Assembly (NCBI GenBank): GCA_036924085.1
Contig: JAVGWX010000004.1
Location: 7,711,044-7,775,043 of the forward strand
DNA from: Ariolimax columbianus
Taxonomy: Eukaryota; Mollusca; Gastropoda; Stylommatophora; Arionidae
Direction: 5' to 3'
DNA: 64,000 nucleotides
The notes under the pieces were generated by a model. That model had not been told where the DNA came from. It was given only the letters and a program-made list of their open reading frames with translations, and ran no database searches. Position 1 is the first letter of the stretch; every line of letters starts with the position of its first letter. Made by a program: the position numbers and the translations under genes. Shown piece by piece: positions 34,901 through 45,497 of this stretch.

Positions 34901-35872
34901 AACAACACCAAAACCCATCACTACTGTACGAAAACCTACCTGGAGGCAGGATATATTTCCAGAGGTGGTAGAAAATATACCAGGTATTGCAAACAAAAAC
35001 TGCCAGACTGAAAAAGTAAGGAGAGACACTACCCTAAGCTTCATAACGAAAAGCTACCCAAGCATGGACTGGACCCATGCATACACCGACGGTTCTGTAA
35101 CAAACACTACACAGAACGGAGGGGCAGGAGCATTCCAGAACCTACCAAATGGCAGAAAAATAACACTGTCATTCGCTACTGGTAAGTACACAAGCAATTT
35201 CAGAGCGGAGGCAGAGGCACTGAGGTCGGCAGTGGAAGAAATGGTGACACACAGTGAAAATGAGAGCCATATAGTCCTGCTGACAGATGCTCTCGCCGTA
35301 GTCACAGCGCTAAAAAGCCAGAAAAACACTGAGCTTAATGACTTAAGAGCAGCACTCTGCAAACTGTGCCAGCAGTCCGCACCAAAAAGGGTAGTGGTAC
35401 AGTGGGTTCCGTCACACTGCAACATCCAAGGCAACGAGGAGGCAGACAGACTGGCAAAAGAAGGTGCAAGACTACCACAAACAGATACCAGTATGACGTA
35501 CGAAGAGTAAAAACGGCTTATCAAAGCCAGATACATGACCAAATGGGAAACCGAACATACTGGTACACCAAAAACGATCCCTATTACCAGTTGAACCGAA
35601 GAGAGCAGGTCGTTGTCTTCAGACTTCGCACTGGCCGCAACAGACTGAGGTACCACCTATTCAACAAATTGAAGATAGGGTGTACCGACGAATGCCCGTG
35701 CGGTACTGGTAAATGGACCACTGAACATCTGCTGCAGAACTGCCCGACATACGAGGATCAGAGAGAGCAGATGTGGCCATTGCCAGTGGAACTGCAAGAC
35801 AAGCTCTATGGCAGTGGCGAGAGCCTCAGGATGACCGACGCTTTTTTCGAAAAAATAATGGTTACTGTCTGA
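31975..35872 (+). pseudogene. LINE-I ORF of chimera A, disabled
   Basis: Very close to the intact ORF at 39961-43869 and with the same start (MHGAASLTKQCNV). Disabled by single-base losses near 32865, 33290, 34115 and 35563, a 7-bp loss near 34630, a TAG at 34 codons before the RT linker (33174-33176) and a TAA in the RNase H/C-terminal linker (35508-35510). Endonuclease blocks (QETHL, NLYGPP, VVGDFNSHSERWGY) are intact in the first frame. The number of lesions against high overall identity suggests decay after insertion without selection. Confidence 0.93.
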
Positions 35873-35902
35873 CTGCGTACGCAGAAGAAGAAAAAAGAAG
35901 AA

Positions 35903-36720
35903 GATCAATGATTTACAAATTTGCAGACGACACAAAACTGTGTCGGAGGGACTCATCTATAGCATATGGAGATATAATGATGACAGATGTATATACCATT
36001 CGAGACTCGTCTGTGATAGGACAATTTAATTGTAATATATATACATGTACAGTCATCCACAAGGGTAGATCTAATATGGAATATGATTACAGTATGGCGA
36101 GAACAATATTAGAATGATAGATTAGGAAAGAGAAAAAGGGGTTATAATAGAGCATACAGGTAAAGAGAGCAAACAAGTCTAGGTGACAGTGAATAAGGAA
36201 TATGCAATGTTAGGTATGATAAAGAGAAATAGTAAACATAGGAGTAAGTAGGTGGTAGTCAAGTGGTATAAAACATTAGTTCGACCTAGATTGGAGTACC
36301 GCGTACAGGTGTGGAGTCCTTATCGAAAAAATATATAAATATGCTGGAAAGGATACAAAGAAGAGCGACAACCCGGATAGTGGAATTCCATAATTACAGT
36401 TATGAGGAAATACTCTGAAAAAAAACCGGCTTACAATGCCTTTCAAAAAGAAGATTTCGAGTTTACTTAATGCGGGTTTATAAGATAATCAGAAGAAAGG
36501 TCTAACATTGAATAGAAGGAATACTTTTTAGTTAGAGAGTGATGAATGATTGGAATGCATTGCCCCAGGAGGTAGTGGAGGAAGAGACAGTTAATGCATT
36601 CAAGATTATATTGAATGAGCATAGCTTGTAGAGCAGGGTAATGCAATTGTAACTGGTTGTCTACAGCCTCTGTTGAAGCTTCTAAACCAGTATAAAAAAC
36701 GTTTCGTTAAATTACGTTAT
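35903..36720 (+). mobile_element. CR1-like element C1, 3' part
   Basis: Resumes with the second target duplication (35903-35913) and SMIYKFADDTKLC (catalytic FADD at about 35922-35933). It then runs through thumb sequence (RPRLEYRVQVWSPYRK-like, about 36280-36330), RIQRRATTRIVEFHNYSYEE (about 36351-36410) and WNALPQEVVEE (about 36553-36585). It ends near CCAGTATAAAAAACGTTTCG. Several stops. It is the downstream half of the element broken at 28270. Confidence 0.88.
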
Positions 36721-38030
36721 GCCAGACTTATTAAAGGGAATCAGGGTTCTGCCATAAAGGTAGACAGATACATATATTATTGTGGTCACTTGTTTCCTAA
36801 ACGCGTTTCACTCCAGATTTCAGTTATACATCATTGTGTCCATTTTATGTTTATGTGTCAATTAGTTAACAGTTTAAGGATATGCATACAATTACACATT
36901 GGTAATGGGTATTGCACAGAAGTTCCTATTTTTCTTCCTCTGTAAGTAACGTTATATTTTGTTTCAATGATCCAGTAGGGCTATGCAGAAGATGTTGATG
37001 CATACAGCTTCCATCGCTTTTCGTTTTATAATAGTATCGCTTACCTGTGAATGAACATTTTGCCACAACTTTATAATTTGCATTTGCTTTCTCAGCGATA
37101 GTTAGATTGGTAATAACAATTTGTACGCGTATCTTTGAAACCGAATGAACTGTCGGTATAATTAAAGCATAACATAAATCTCTTTTCTGTAAATAAATCA
37201 CGTATATGTGTATGTAATGCCAATACAACAGATATTACCTTTTTAATCCGCCATCCTGAGCGCAGACAATTTAATTGAATGAAGCATGCCAATTATATCA
37301 AGTCTATTAGCCATGTGCCTGAGTGTCCTTTTGCGCATTTTAAGAGATTGTGTTGCAATTGACAGCAACAGCCTATGTCTGACCAGCCACATCATCTTGC
37401 TATTGGAATTGTAGCTTGATAGTTATTTTACATATATTGGTGACCGCTTTAACACGTTGAAGGATGTATCATCATTTGCCGACGCACACATTCTCATTAT
37501 GAATTTCAGAATGTATCATATGTATGTGTCGTACATGTGGTTCATCTTTCAAATTATTTCTTTAAAACATGACATTGGCTATTTTAATTATCAAGTAAGT
37601 GTGAACAAACTGCTGCTGAAATATATGAGTGTTGGTGTGTTCAGAACAATATGAGCAATCTACGATGAATAACTTGTCGACGGCGAACACCAACGGTAAA
37701 CAAAATAGCAGCACTTTGACAAGTGTTGTACTGTTTCAGATATCTTCATGGAAGCCGTACTTCGAACCAAACATGACTTTTCACAATCAGCATATCCGGC
37801 AGTCTATAGGGTATCGTATTTAGACGGTAGCGAGAGAAACTACTCTATGATATCACCTACAAAAATGCAACAACAATGGGAATTATAAGACTGCCAGTGA
37901 ATGTCTGAAATCGGTACCCCTCATTGAAGCTGACACGGCCATTTTGGATCATGGTGTGGTGCCAGCATCACGTCTGCGTGATTTCGAAACACGGAACTAA
38001 ATGTCAGACACTTACATCGATTTAACGTCA
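36721..38030. other. AT-rich DNA with nothing recognised
   Basis: Chance ORFs up to about 100 codons with no motif. No RT remnant, RNA gene or array seen. Confidence 0.45.
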
Positions 38031-39180
38031 ACGGTCAGCACAAAATGTTCACAACCTAACCACCACGTTATGTCTCATACCACAACATCGTGCTCACAAC
38101 CTAACCACCACATGATGTTCACAATTTAACCATCACATGGTTATCATATCCTAACCACCACATGGTCTCTACAACATAACCACCACACGGTGTTCACAAC
38201 ATAACCATCAGATGGTGGTTACAACCTAACCACCACATCATGAACATAACCTGACCACCACATGGTGTTCACAACCTAACCACCACATCATGAACATAAC
38301 CTGACCACCACATGGTGTTCACAACATAACCACAACATCATGATCGAAACCTAACCACCATATCAGGTTCAGAACCTAACCAACACATTATGTTCAGAAT
38401 CTAACTGCCACATGATAATTACAACCCAACCACCATGATGGTCAGAACATAACAACCACATGGTATTCACATCCTAACCACCACATGATGGTCAGCACCT
38501 AACCACCACATGCTGATGAGAACCTAACCACAATATGATGCTCAGAACCTAACCACCACATGATGATCATAACCTAACCACCCCATGATGATCATAACCT
38601 AACCAGCACTTGATGATCAGAACCTAACCACCACACGATGATCATAACCTAACCACCACATGATGATCAGAACCTAACCACCACATGATGATCATAACCT
38701 AACCAGCACATGATGATCAGAACCTAACCACCACATGATGATCCGAACCTAACCACCACAGGATGTTCAGAACCTAACCAACAAATGATGATCTGAACCT
38801 AACCACAACATGGTGAACAGAACCTAACCAACAAATGATGATTAGAACCTAACCACCACATGGTGATCAGAACCTAGACACCACATGATGATCGGAACCT
38901 AACCACCACATGATGATCATAACCTAATAACCACATGATGTTCAGAACATAACAAACAAATGATGATCATAACCTAACCACCACATGGTGATCTGAACCT
39001 AACCAACAAATGATGATTAGAACCTAACCACCACATGGTGATCAGAACCTAGACACCACATGATGATCCGAACCTAACCACCACATGATGTTCAGAGCCT
39101 AACCAACAAATCATGATCAGAACCTAACCACCACATGATGATCAGAACCTAACCACCACATAATGATCAGAACCCATCTG
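38031..39180. repeat. 25-bp minisatellite array
   Basis: About 45 tandem, imperfect units of about 25 bp built on AACCTAACCACCACATGATG followed by a short GATCAG/GATCAT end. The first part (to about 38450) is more diverged, with TTCACAACCTAACC variants; the middle (38540-38760) is the most regular. Each unit contains AACCTAACC, whose complement GGTTAGGTT looks like two TTAGG-type repeats, though the rest of the unit is unrelated. Confidence 0.95.
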
Positions 39181-39639
39181 CTAACCTAAAATCATCAGCA
39201 GATCGAATACACCAAACATTCGTATGTTTTTTGTCTACATCTCTATAATTAATTGACATGACTTGTCCGATGGGCGCCTTCACAAGGAGATTAACATAAC
39301 TTGACGCCTGTATACTGCTTTAGAAGAGTCTTCTGCAATGATGGGGCTCACCCAGGGGGCCACTATTTCCATTCTTCTCAACTCACTCTGTTTCATTTGA
39401 CTCTGTCCTACAGTCACACTCCTGCACAACTTTCACATGCGCTTTCAGGGTGGGGCCCTTCAATTGCACTTTGGTTGGGCTAGCTTATAAGGGTGCACAC
39501 ACCTAGCAGATGTACATACATACACACACATGCATCTAAGCACTGGTATCGCCCAATGGACTACGGTCTGCGGTGGAAAGTGGCGCACCTCCGCCAGTAG
39601 AAACTAGTGAGGCAAACATCTAAGCAACAGCAAGATTAT
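39181..39639. other. Spacer between minisatellite and CR1-like fragment
   Basis: No recognisable coding sequence. A 60-codon ORF at 39301-39483 has no motif. Confidence 0.4.
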
Positions 39640-39928
39640 AAACGTTTGTATAACAGACGTTTCTTGTACATTACCTTGCTCTCAATGATATGTGTATTTA
39701 ATCTATTCTTGAAAACATTAATTGACCATGTTTCCACCATTCCACGTGACAATGCATTACACGCATTAACCACCGACTAAATAAATATTGCCTACTATCT
39801 AATACGGACTTTTCTGTAAGGAATTTGTAAATGCGCCTCTTGTTCTTGACGGTTGGAACATTTTGAGAAACACTAAACTTGTAATCTTGGAATGTATTAT
39901 TTCGTTTGATCATCATTTGAACCCTTTA
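39640..39928 (-). mobile_element. CR1-like fragment C3 (3' end of ORF)
   Basis: Minus-strand reading: NKRRIYKFLTEKS and VLDSRQYLFSR (about 39850-39780), then CNALSRGMVETWSINVFKNR and LNTH (about 39765-39690). This matches the V/F-x-x-R-x-x-x-x-WN-x-LP-x-x-VVE-x-x-S-x-N-x-FKN-x-LD end of CR1-type ORFs, and resembles C2 near 50800-50880 but is a different subfamily. It abuts the tail of chimera B. Confidence 0.7.
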
Positions 39929-39960
39929 TTCTTCTTCTTCTTCTTCTTCTGCGTACACAG

Positions 39961-42900
39961 TCAGACAGTAACCATTATTTTTTCGAAAAAAGCGGCGGTC
40001 ATCCTGAGACTCTCGCCACTACCATAGAGCTTGTCTTGCAGTTCCACTGGCAATGGCCACATCTGCTCTCTCTGATCCCCGTATGTCGGGCAGTTCTGCA
40101 GCAGATGTTCAGTGGTCATTTTACCAGTACCGCACGGGCATTCGTCGGTACACCCTATCTTCAATTTGTTGAATAGGTGGTACCTCAGTCTATTGTGGCC
40201 AGTGCGAAGTCTGAAGACAACGACCTGCTCTCTTCTGTTCAACTGGTAATTGACATCATTTTTGGTGTAACCAGTATGTTCGGTTTCCCATTTGGTCATG
40301 TACCTGGCTTTGATAAGCCGTTTTGACTCTTCGTACATCATACTGGTATCTGTTTGTGGTAGCCTTGCACCTTCTTTTGCCAGTCTGTCTGCCTCCTCGT
40401 TGCCTTGGATGTTGCAGTGTGACGGAACCCACTGTACCACTACCCTTTTTGGTGCGGACAGCTGGCACAGTTTGCAGAGTGCTGCTCTTAAGTCATTAAG
40501 CTCAGTGTTTTTCTGGCTTTTTAGCGCTGTGACTACGGCGAGAGCATCTGTCAGCAAGACTATGTGGCTCTCATTTTCACTGTGTGTTGCCATTTCTTCC
40601 ACTGCCGCCCTCAGTGCCTCTGCCTCCGCTCTGAAATTGCTTGTGTACTTACCAGTAGCGAATGACAGTGTTATTTTTCTGCCATTTGGTAGGTTCAGGA
40701 ATGCTCCTGCCCCTCCGTTCTGTGTAGTGTTTGTTACAGAACCGTCGGTGTATGCATGGGTCCAGTCCATGCTTGGGTAGCTTTTCGTTATGAAGCTTAG
40801 GGTAGTGTCTCTCCTTTCTTTTTCGGTCTGGCAGTTTTTGTTTGCAATACCTGGTATATTTTCTACCACCTCTGGAAATATATCCTGCCTCCAAGTAGGT
40901 TTTCGTACAGTAGTGATGGGTTTTGGTGTTGTTAGTGCGTTTATGGGATCTTCGTGCATCTTTGCTTTGGCTATTTCTGCAAAGTTTCTCCGCTTTAGTT
41001 TCCCAGTTCCCAAATTGTTTAGCCTCTGGTACATTGGATGGTCCGTCAGTCTTCGGAGTTTCTCTGACTGCAGCTGGGCTCTGCAGTCTCTTCTGTCGGT
41101 CATGGATTGCAGTTTTGTAATCTTTTCAAGTTCTACAATTGGCGTTGACTTCATGCCACCTGTTATGATTCTCATGGCTTGGTTTTGAAGTTTGTTAACT
41201 TTATCGAAGTTCGCCTTTGCTGCTGTTGTCCATGCCGCGATGCCATACTCGAGAACTGGTCTCACTCTTCCAGTGTACAGTTTCTTTAGTATGCCTTCGT
41301 CTGCTCCCCAGCTTGTGCCAGCAAGTTTCCTCATGATCGCCATTCTTTCTCTGGCTTTCATTCGGTTTCTCTCAATCTGACTTTTCCATGTCATGCGCCG
41401 ATCAAATGTGACTCCCAGATAGGTTGGGCTGTCGTTTGGCTGCAGGATTTTGCCATTTAGGCTTAATTTGGTACTTTGGGGTTTTAATGAGAGCGAGAAT
41501 ATTGTGCACGTGGTTTTCTCCTCGTTTATTTTGACCAGCCATGAGTTCGCCCACTCTTCCAGCGATGTTAGGGCCGTTTGCATCCGATTTCTTGCTATGG
41601 TGAGATTCTTTTCAGAGGTCCACATAGCCAGATCGTCTGCAAACATTGAGCTATGGACTCTTCTTGGTATATTCTCTGTAATATCGTTTATATATACCAG
41701 GAAGAGTGTGGGTGACAGTACTTCCCCTTGGGGTACTCCCTGCTCGAGTGTCACCTTTTTGCTCATCTGCCCTTGTACTTGGACTGAGGCCGTTCTTTGT
41801 TTGAGGTAGTGGTTGATCCACTTGTACATCTTCCCACAAACATCACTTCTTCTTAGCTTAACTCTAAGTCCATCTTTCCAGACCTTGTCAAATGCCTTTT
41901 CCAGATCCACCCAAACAGCTACTGTGTGTTTCTGTGGCTGGTAGGCATCTTCTATCTCCTGGGCTATGAGGATGACCTGGTCCTCAGTGGATCTGTGCTG
42001 TCTAAAGCCGGCTTGCTGTGGAATTAGTATTCGTTTTTCTTCCAGATGCCACATCAGTCTGGTGTTTATCATCCGTTCCATCAGCTTGCCGACACAGCTC
42101 AGTAGGCTTATGGGCCTGTATCCATTCGGATCTGTTTTGTCCTTTCCTGTTTTTGGTACTGGTACCAGTATTGCATCTTTCCATGCCTGGGGTACAATAC
42201 CCCTTTTCCAGCTTTGGTTCAGGACTGATAGTAGTTTTTTCTTCGCTGTTTGGCCCAGCCCCATCAGCATTTTGTTTGTTATCCCGTCTTTTCCGGGAGA
42301 TTTCCTTCTCTTTAGTGTTCTCATAGCCTCTTCCATTTCGCGCATTGTTAGTTTGGCCATCATGTGCTCTTCAGGAGCCGTATTTATGTTTTCGTGCCCC
42401 TTTAGCTCTTCGCTAATGTCTGTATGCTTATCTGCAGGGACCTCGATGTGGTTTGCTCTGGCATAGTGATCGACAAAGGCGTTTGCGGCTTTCTTACCTG
42501 TGATCAAGTTCTCGCCTTGCTTGATAGTAATTTGTTTATTTGACGAGGTTTCGTCGTTCATGGCTCTGACTAGCTTCCATAGCTTGTTCCCTTCTTTGTC
42601 CAGGTTTAAACTTTCCGTTTTATTTTTCCAACTTTCTCTTGCTGTTTGCTTGAGAGTGTGTTTGTACTTCGCCGCGGCGGCTTTGAGGGCGATGTTTGCC
42701 TCCACGGATTTTTCTCGTTCTGCTATGTTCCTAGCATTTGTTACTGCATCTTCCACTTTCTGTAACTCATCATTCCAGTAGGGCTTATAGTTTTTCCTAG
42801 CTCCTCTTGGGATGGTTTCAGTGGCGGCTTGCATTATTGCCTTGCTTAGGCTCTCTACCATGGGCTTCATTTTGGTGTTTCGTGTGTTGATGGTTTCACA

Positions 42901-43869
42901 CAGCCCATCTGTCAGGATTGCAAATCTGTCCCAGTCGGCTCGTTTGTAATTCCAACGTGGGAGCGGTTTTGTTTCCTGTGGGCCTACTTCCATGTCAATG
43001 GTTAGCCTGATCGGCGTGTGGTCGCTACCTGCCAGTTGGTTTAGCACCTGGCGGTCTATTTTATAGTGTATGTCCTGTGTGGAGAAGGCCAAATCTGGAG
43101 TCGAGGTGGTATGCCATGTTCTTGAATAGAAGCTAAGGCTATCCTCCGGCCTATTGATTAGGGAGAGATTTGCATCTATCTCCCAATCTGCCACTTCGTC
43201 ACCTCTGCTGTCTGTGTCAGAGTATCCCCATCTCTCCGAGTGGCTGTTGAAATCTCCAACCACTATGCAGTTGGAGTCTCTGACCTCCATACTCGAGAGC
43301 GATAGGTCTCTGTTTGGTGGTCCGTACAGATTGAAAATGCGGAGCTTCGTCTCTTGAGCCATTATGTCAACTCCTACAATTTCTGCTTGTCCGGTGTGAT
43401 TGACAGGTACCGCGCTACTCGGTATGCTGTTTCTGGTCAGTATCAGGACCCCTCCTTTGTGGCCTTCTCTATCTAGACGGAAAGTCTGGTATCCTCTGAT
43501 TGAGAATGTATGGTTATTGTTGAGGTGCGTTTCCTGGATACATGCCACGTCAATCTTACCTTCATGCAGGTGATGTGTTAGGGAAAGTTTTTTGTTAATG
43601 ACTCCCTCCGTATTCCACTGTAATATTTTGAGGGTCTTGAGGTTTTGGCCAATAGTCGTTTCCCCATAGCCATGTGCCTTGACTCCACGACACATGGGTG
43701 GGTGACCACCAGTAGTCAAGGGTGGGCCCCTTCGAGGCGTGGGGCCCGGCGCTATCGCTGCCTGGCGGGTCTCCTCAGGATGAGCGCCATACGTTTTTCG
43801 AATAGGTTGTGCTGCCATCATACTGTGATTTACGTTGCACTGTTTTGTTAGGCTTGCGGCCCCGTGCAT
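39961..43869 (-). CDS. LINE-I ORF, intact: endonuclease, reverse transcriptase, RNase H
   Basis: A 1302-codon ORF with no visible lesion, the best candidate for a working element here. APE endonuclease, about residues 80-300: ILQWN 82-86, QETHL 112-116, NLYGPP 180-185, GDFNSH 205-210, TPDLAF 257-262, SDHTPI 282-287. RT, about 500-830: DLEKAFD from D655, GVPQGEVLSP (E where other copies have G), FADD 743-746. RNase H, about 1035-1160: YTDGSV with D1042, then AEAEAL and WVPSHCNIQGNEEAD. The C terminus has a CCHC arrangement C1244, C1246, H1255, C1260. The start is the ATG at 43867-43869, because TGA lies in frame two codons upstream. APE plus RT plus RNase H places it in the I group; the exact clade (I, Nimb, Ingi, R1) is not settled by eye. 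No ORF1 found. Confidence 0.95.
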   Translation of the reverse strand: MHGAASLTKQCNVNHSMMAAQPIRKTYGAHPEETRQAAIAPGPTPRRGPPLTTGGHPPMCRGVKAHGYGETTIGQNLKTLKILQWNTEGVINKKLSLTHHLHEGKIDVACIQETHLNNNHTFSIRGYQTFRLDREGHKGGVLILTRNSIPSSAVPVNHTGQAEIVGVDIMAQETKLRIFNLYGPPNRDLSLSSMEVRDSNCIVVGDFNSHSERWGYSDTDSRGDEVADWEIDANLSLINRPEDSLSFYSRTWHTTSTPDLAFSTQDIHYKIDRQVLNQLAGSDHTPIRLTIDMEVGPQETKPLPRWNYKRADWDRFAILTDGLCETINTRNTKMKPMVESLSKAIMQAATETIPRGARKNYKPYWNDELQKVEDAVTNARNIAEREKSVEANIALKAAAAKYKHTLKQTARESWKNKTESLNLDKEGNKLWKLVRAMNDETSSNKQITIKQGENLITGKKAANAFVDHYARANHIEVPADKHTDISEELKGHENINTAPEEHMMAKLTMREMEEAMRTLKRRKSPGKDGITNKMLMGLGQTAKKKLLSVLNQSWKRGIVPQAWKDAILVPVPKTGKDKTDPNGYRPISLLSCVGKLMERMINTRLMWHLEEKRILIPQQAGFRQHRSTEDQVILIAQEIEDAYQPQKHTVAVWVDLEKAFDKVWKDGLRVKLRRSDVCGKMYKWINHYLKQRTASVQVQGQMSKKVTLEQGVPQGEVLSPTLFLVYINDITENIPRRVHSSMFADDLAMWTSEKNLTIARNRMQTALTSLEEWANSWLVKINEEKTTCTIFSLSLKPQSTKLSLNGKILQPNDSPTYLGVTFDRRMTWKSQIERNRMKARERMAIMRKLAGTSWGADEGILKKLYTGRVRPVLEYGIAAWTTAAKANFDKVNKLQNQAMRIITGGMKSTPIVELEKITKLQSMTDRRDCRAQLQSEKLRRLTDHPMYQRLNNLGTGKLKRRNFAEIAKAKMHEDPINALTTPKPITTVRKPTWRQDIFPEVVENIPGIANKNCQTEKERRDTTLSFITKSYPSMDWTHAYTDGSVTNTTQNGGAGAFLNLPNGRKITLSFATGKYTSNFRAEAEALRAAVEEMATHSENESHIVLLTDALAVVTALKSQKNTELNDLRAALCKLCQLSAPKRVVVQWVPSHCNIQGNEEADRLAKEGARLPQTDTSMMYEESKRLIKARYMTKWETEHTGYTKNDVNYQLNRREQVVVFRLRTGHNRLRYHLFNKLKIGCTDECPCGTGKMTTEHLLQNCPTYGDQREQMWPLPVELQDKLYGSGESLRMTAAFFEKIMVTV

Positions 43870-44954
43870 CCGATTTCAACAGGCGTTTCTGTAGGGATGC
43901 CCTCCTTAGCCTTTGGCTGTCCCCAGCCTATCTGCAAGGCAGCAGTTGTTTACGATCAGAGTTTTCTCTCCTATAGAAGTTGTCTTACCAGACTATCGAG
44001 TCTTCACTACTCGTGTCTATAGGGTGCAATGATGGTATGTGATATATGAGATGGACTGGTTTACCCGGAAGAGAGGCAGTCCAGTGTGTCTGTATCCCAG
44101 GATCGTCACGTCCTGCCAGAAACGTAGCATTTGCATGTGAGTGGGGTATCTCTTTTTCCCTTTATTTTCTTGGCTTCTATGCAGGGATGGTACGCCTAGC
44201 ATTCCCCGCCACCTGGGGTGTTGACACAGTGGGGCAGGTGTGCAATGTCCGCTGGTCTGCATCTCTTCTGCGTCCAGCATGATAGTTATGGCTGATAACG
44301 TACAGAGGTAGATATCGTAACCGGAGTGCATTTAGCCAGAGGACAAGACTGGTAATGTCACAGAGATGTTGATCGCCTGGTGTGCGGACAACTCTCATGG
44401 TCAGTGGTTGAGTCTTGACAGTTCACAGTGTGGTGGCTGCTCTACTGTTTTCGACACCCCGACCAGGTTCTAAGTCTTTGGTTGGTGTTTTTCGCAACCT
44501 ATCGCCGTATAGGGTGAGTATCAAGCAGTTTTCCGTCCGCTTTGATTTGCGGGCGGCAAGGACCTCTTACTGTGGCTCTACCTGATAGGGCTGGGGCGCA
44601 AGCCCCCCGTCCCGAGCATGTAGGAGCCTCCCATTGCAGTGGTGCTGAGATTTTGGGCGGGATTGCGGCTTTCAAGGGTTCGGCCGTAATCCCCCACATG
44701 GTAGCCTCGCGCCCCTGGCTTATCAGCCTGGTACGTGAACCAAAGTGTCTGCGGCTCCTCTCGATTTGAGCTGGTTTTCCGTAGCAACGCCCTGTCATTT
44801 GTAGGGTAAAACTGACCTGTCTTCAGATCTATTTCCAGCACCCGTTCACTATTTGGTCAGACGAATTTATTGAGGGCTTTTGTTTGTCAATGACCAGGTA
44901 TTTGAAATCTGCGGAGTTAAACACGATTTCCGTAGCGTTCTTTCATTTGAGCTG
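43870..44954 (-). other. LINE-I 5' untranslated region of chimera B
   Basis: Matches 30891-31974 of chimera A in reverse orientation. Holds an 87-codon ORF (44578-44841) shared with A but no domain. The 128-codon ORF of A is split here by a frameshift (44017-44331 and 44177-44398), so it is unlikely to be a conserved protein. Confidence 0.6.
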
Positions 44955-45448
44955 ACTTGTCGTCCGTGAGTCTAATACCAGCGTACGTTCATTATTAGAC
45001 CCAAACGGCAGTGCTCTCAATTTGTCAGTTGTTCTACAGTATTGGCGTGTTCAGTAAAAATTAAGCCGCAGGTTCCACACCTGGTGGTGCCCTTCCGTCA
45101 ATTCCCTTAGCGAGATAATCAAGTTTCTTAAAGGGTAGCCCCAAAGATTTTCGAGGGTCTAATTCCAGCACATGTTCTCTATTAGACCCCACTAAGGTGT
45201 ACTTTTTGATAGTCATTCTGCAGTATTGGCGTGATAAGTTAACTTAGGTCTCAGGCTCCACTCCTGATAGTGCTCTTCCGTCAATTCCTTTATCAAACAC
45301 TGGATGCAGACAAAACCGAGCCACAGGGGACATAACCCCAGATTTCTGGGGGTCCAAGTCCAGCACCAGTTCCATATTAGACTCCAGAAGAGTGGTCTCG
45401 GCATGTCAATCATTTCAGTGTTGGCCGTGTTGAGTCAAATTAAGCCGC

Positions 45449-45487
<39 letters not shown>
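44955..45487 (-). repeat. Three ~190-bp leader units with 18S-derived segments
   Basis: Units start (minus strand) at about 45487, 45300 and 45108, so spacing is about 187 and 192 bp. Each has the AAAGGAATTGACGG-type 18S segment, authentic in the first unit and degenerate in the others, followed by a LINE-specific half. Same array as 30063-30890, without the SINE. Confidence 0.88.

Positions 45488-45497
<10 letters not shown>

Larger units (their letters stand above)
28271..35902 (+). mobile_element. rDNA-LINE chimera A: ETS + 18S + LINE-I, full insertion
   Basis: One insertion of about 7.6 kb made of a GC-rich putative ETS (28271-28886), the 5' ~1.24 kb of 18S rRNA (28887-30125), the LINE-I leader with 18S-containing repeats, the LINE-I ORF (31975-35872) and a (GAA)n-type tail (about 35884-35902). 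The target is a CR1-like element. GATCCATGATT (28260-28270) and GATCAATGATT (35903-35913) form an 11-bp duplication with one mismatch, and the CR1 reading (SMI, then KFADD) continues across the excised insert. A younger SINE (30172-30441) sits in the leader. The duplication shows the rDNA part arrived in the same event as the LINE. Confidence 0.9.

Noticed and set aside
38031..39180. CRISPR array
   Set aside because: The units are contiguous with no distinct spacers, vary along their whole length, and the genome is eukaryotic.
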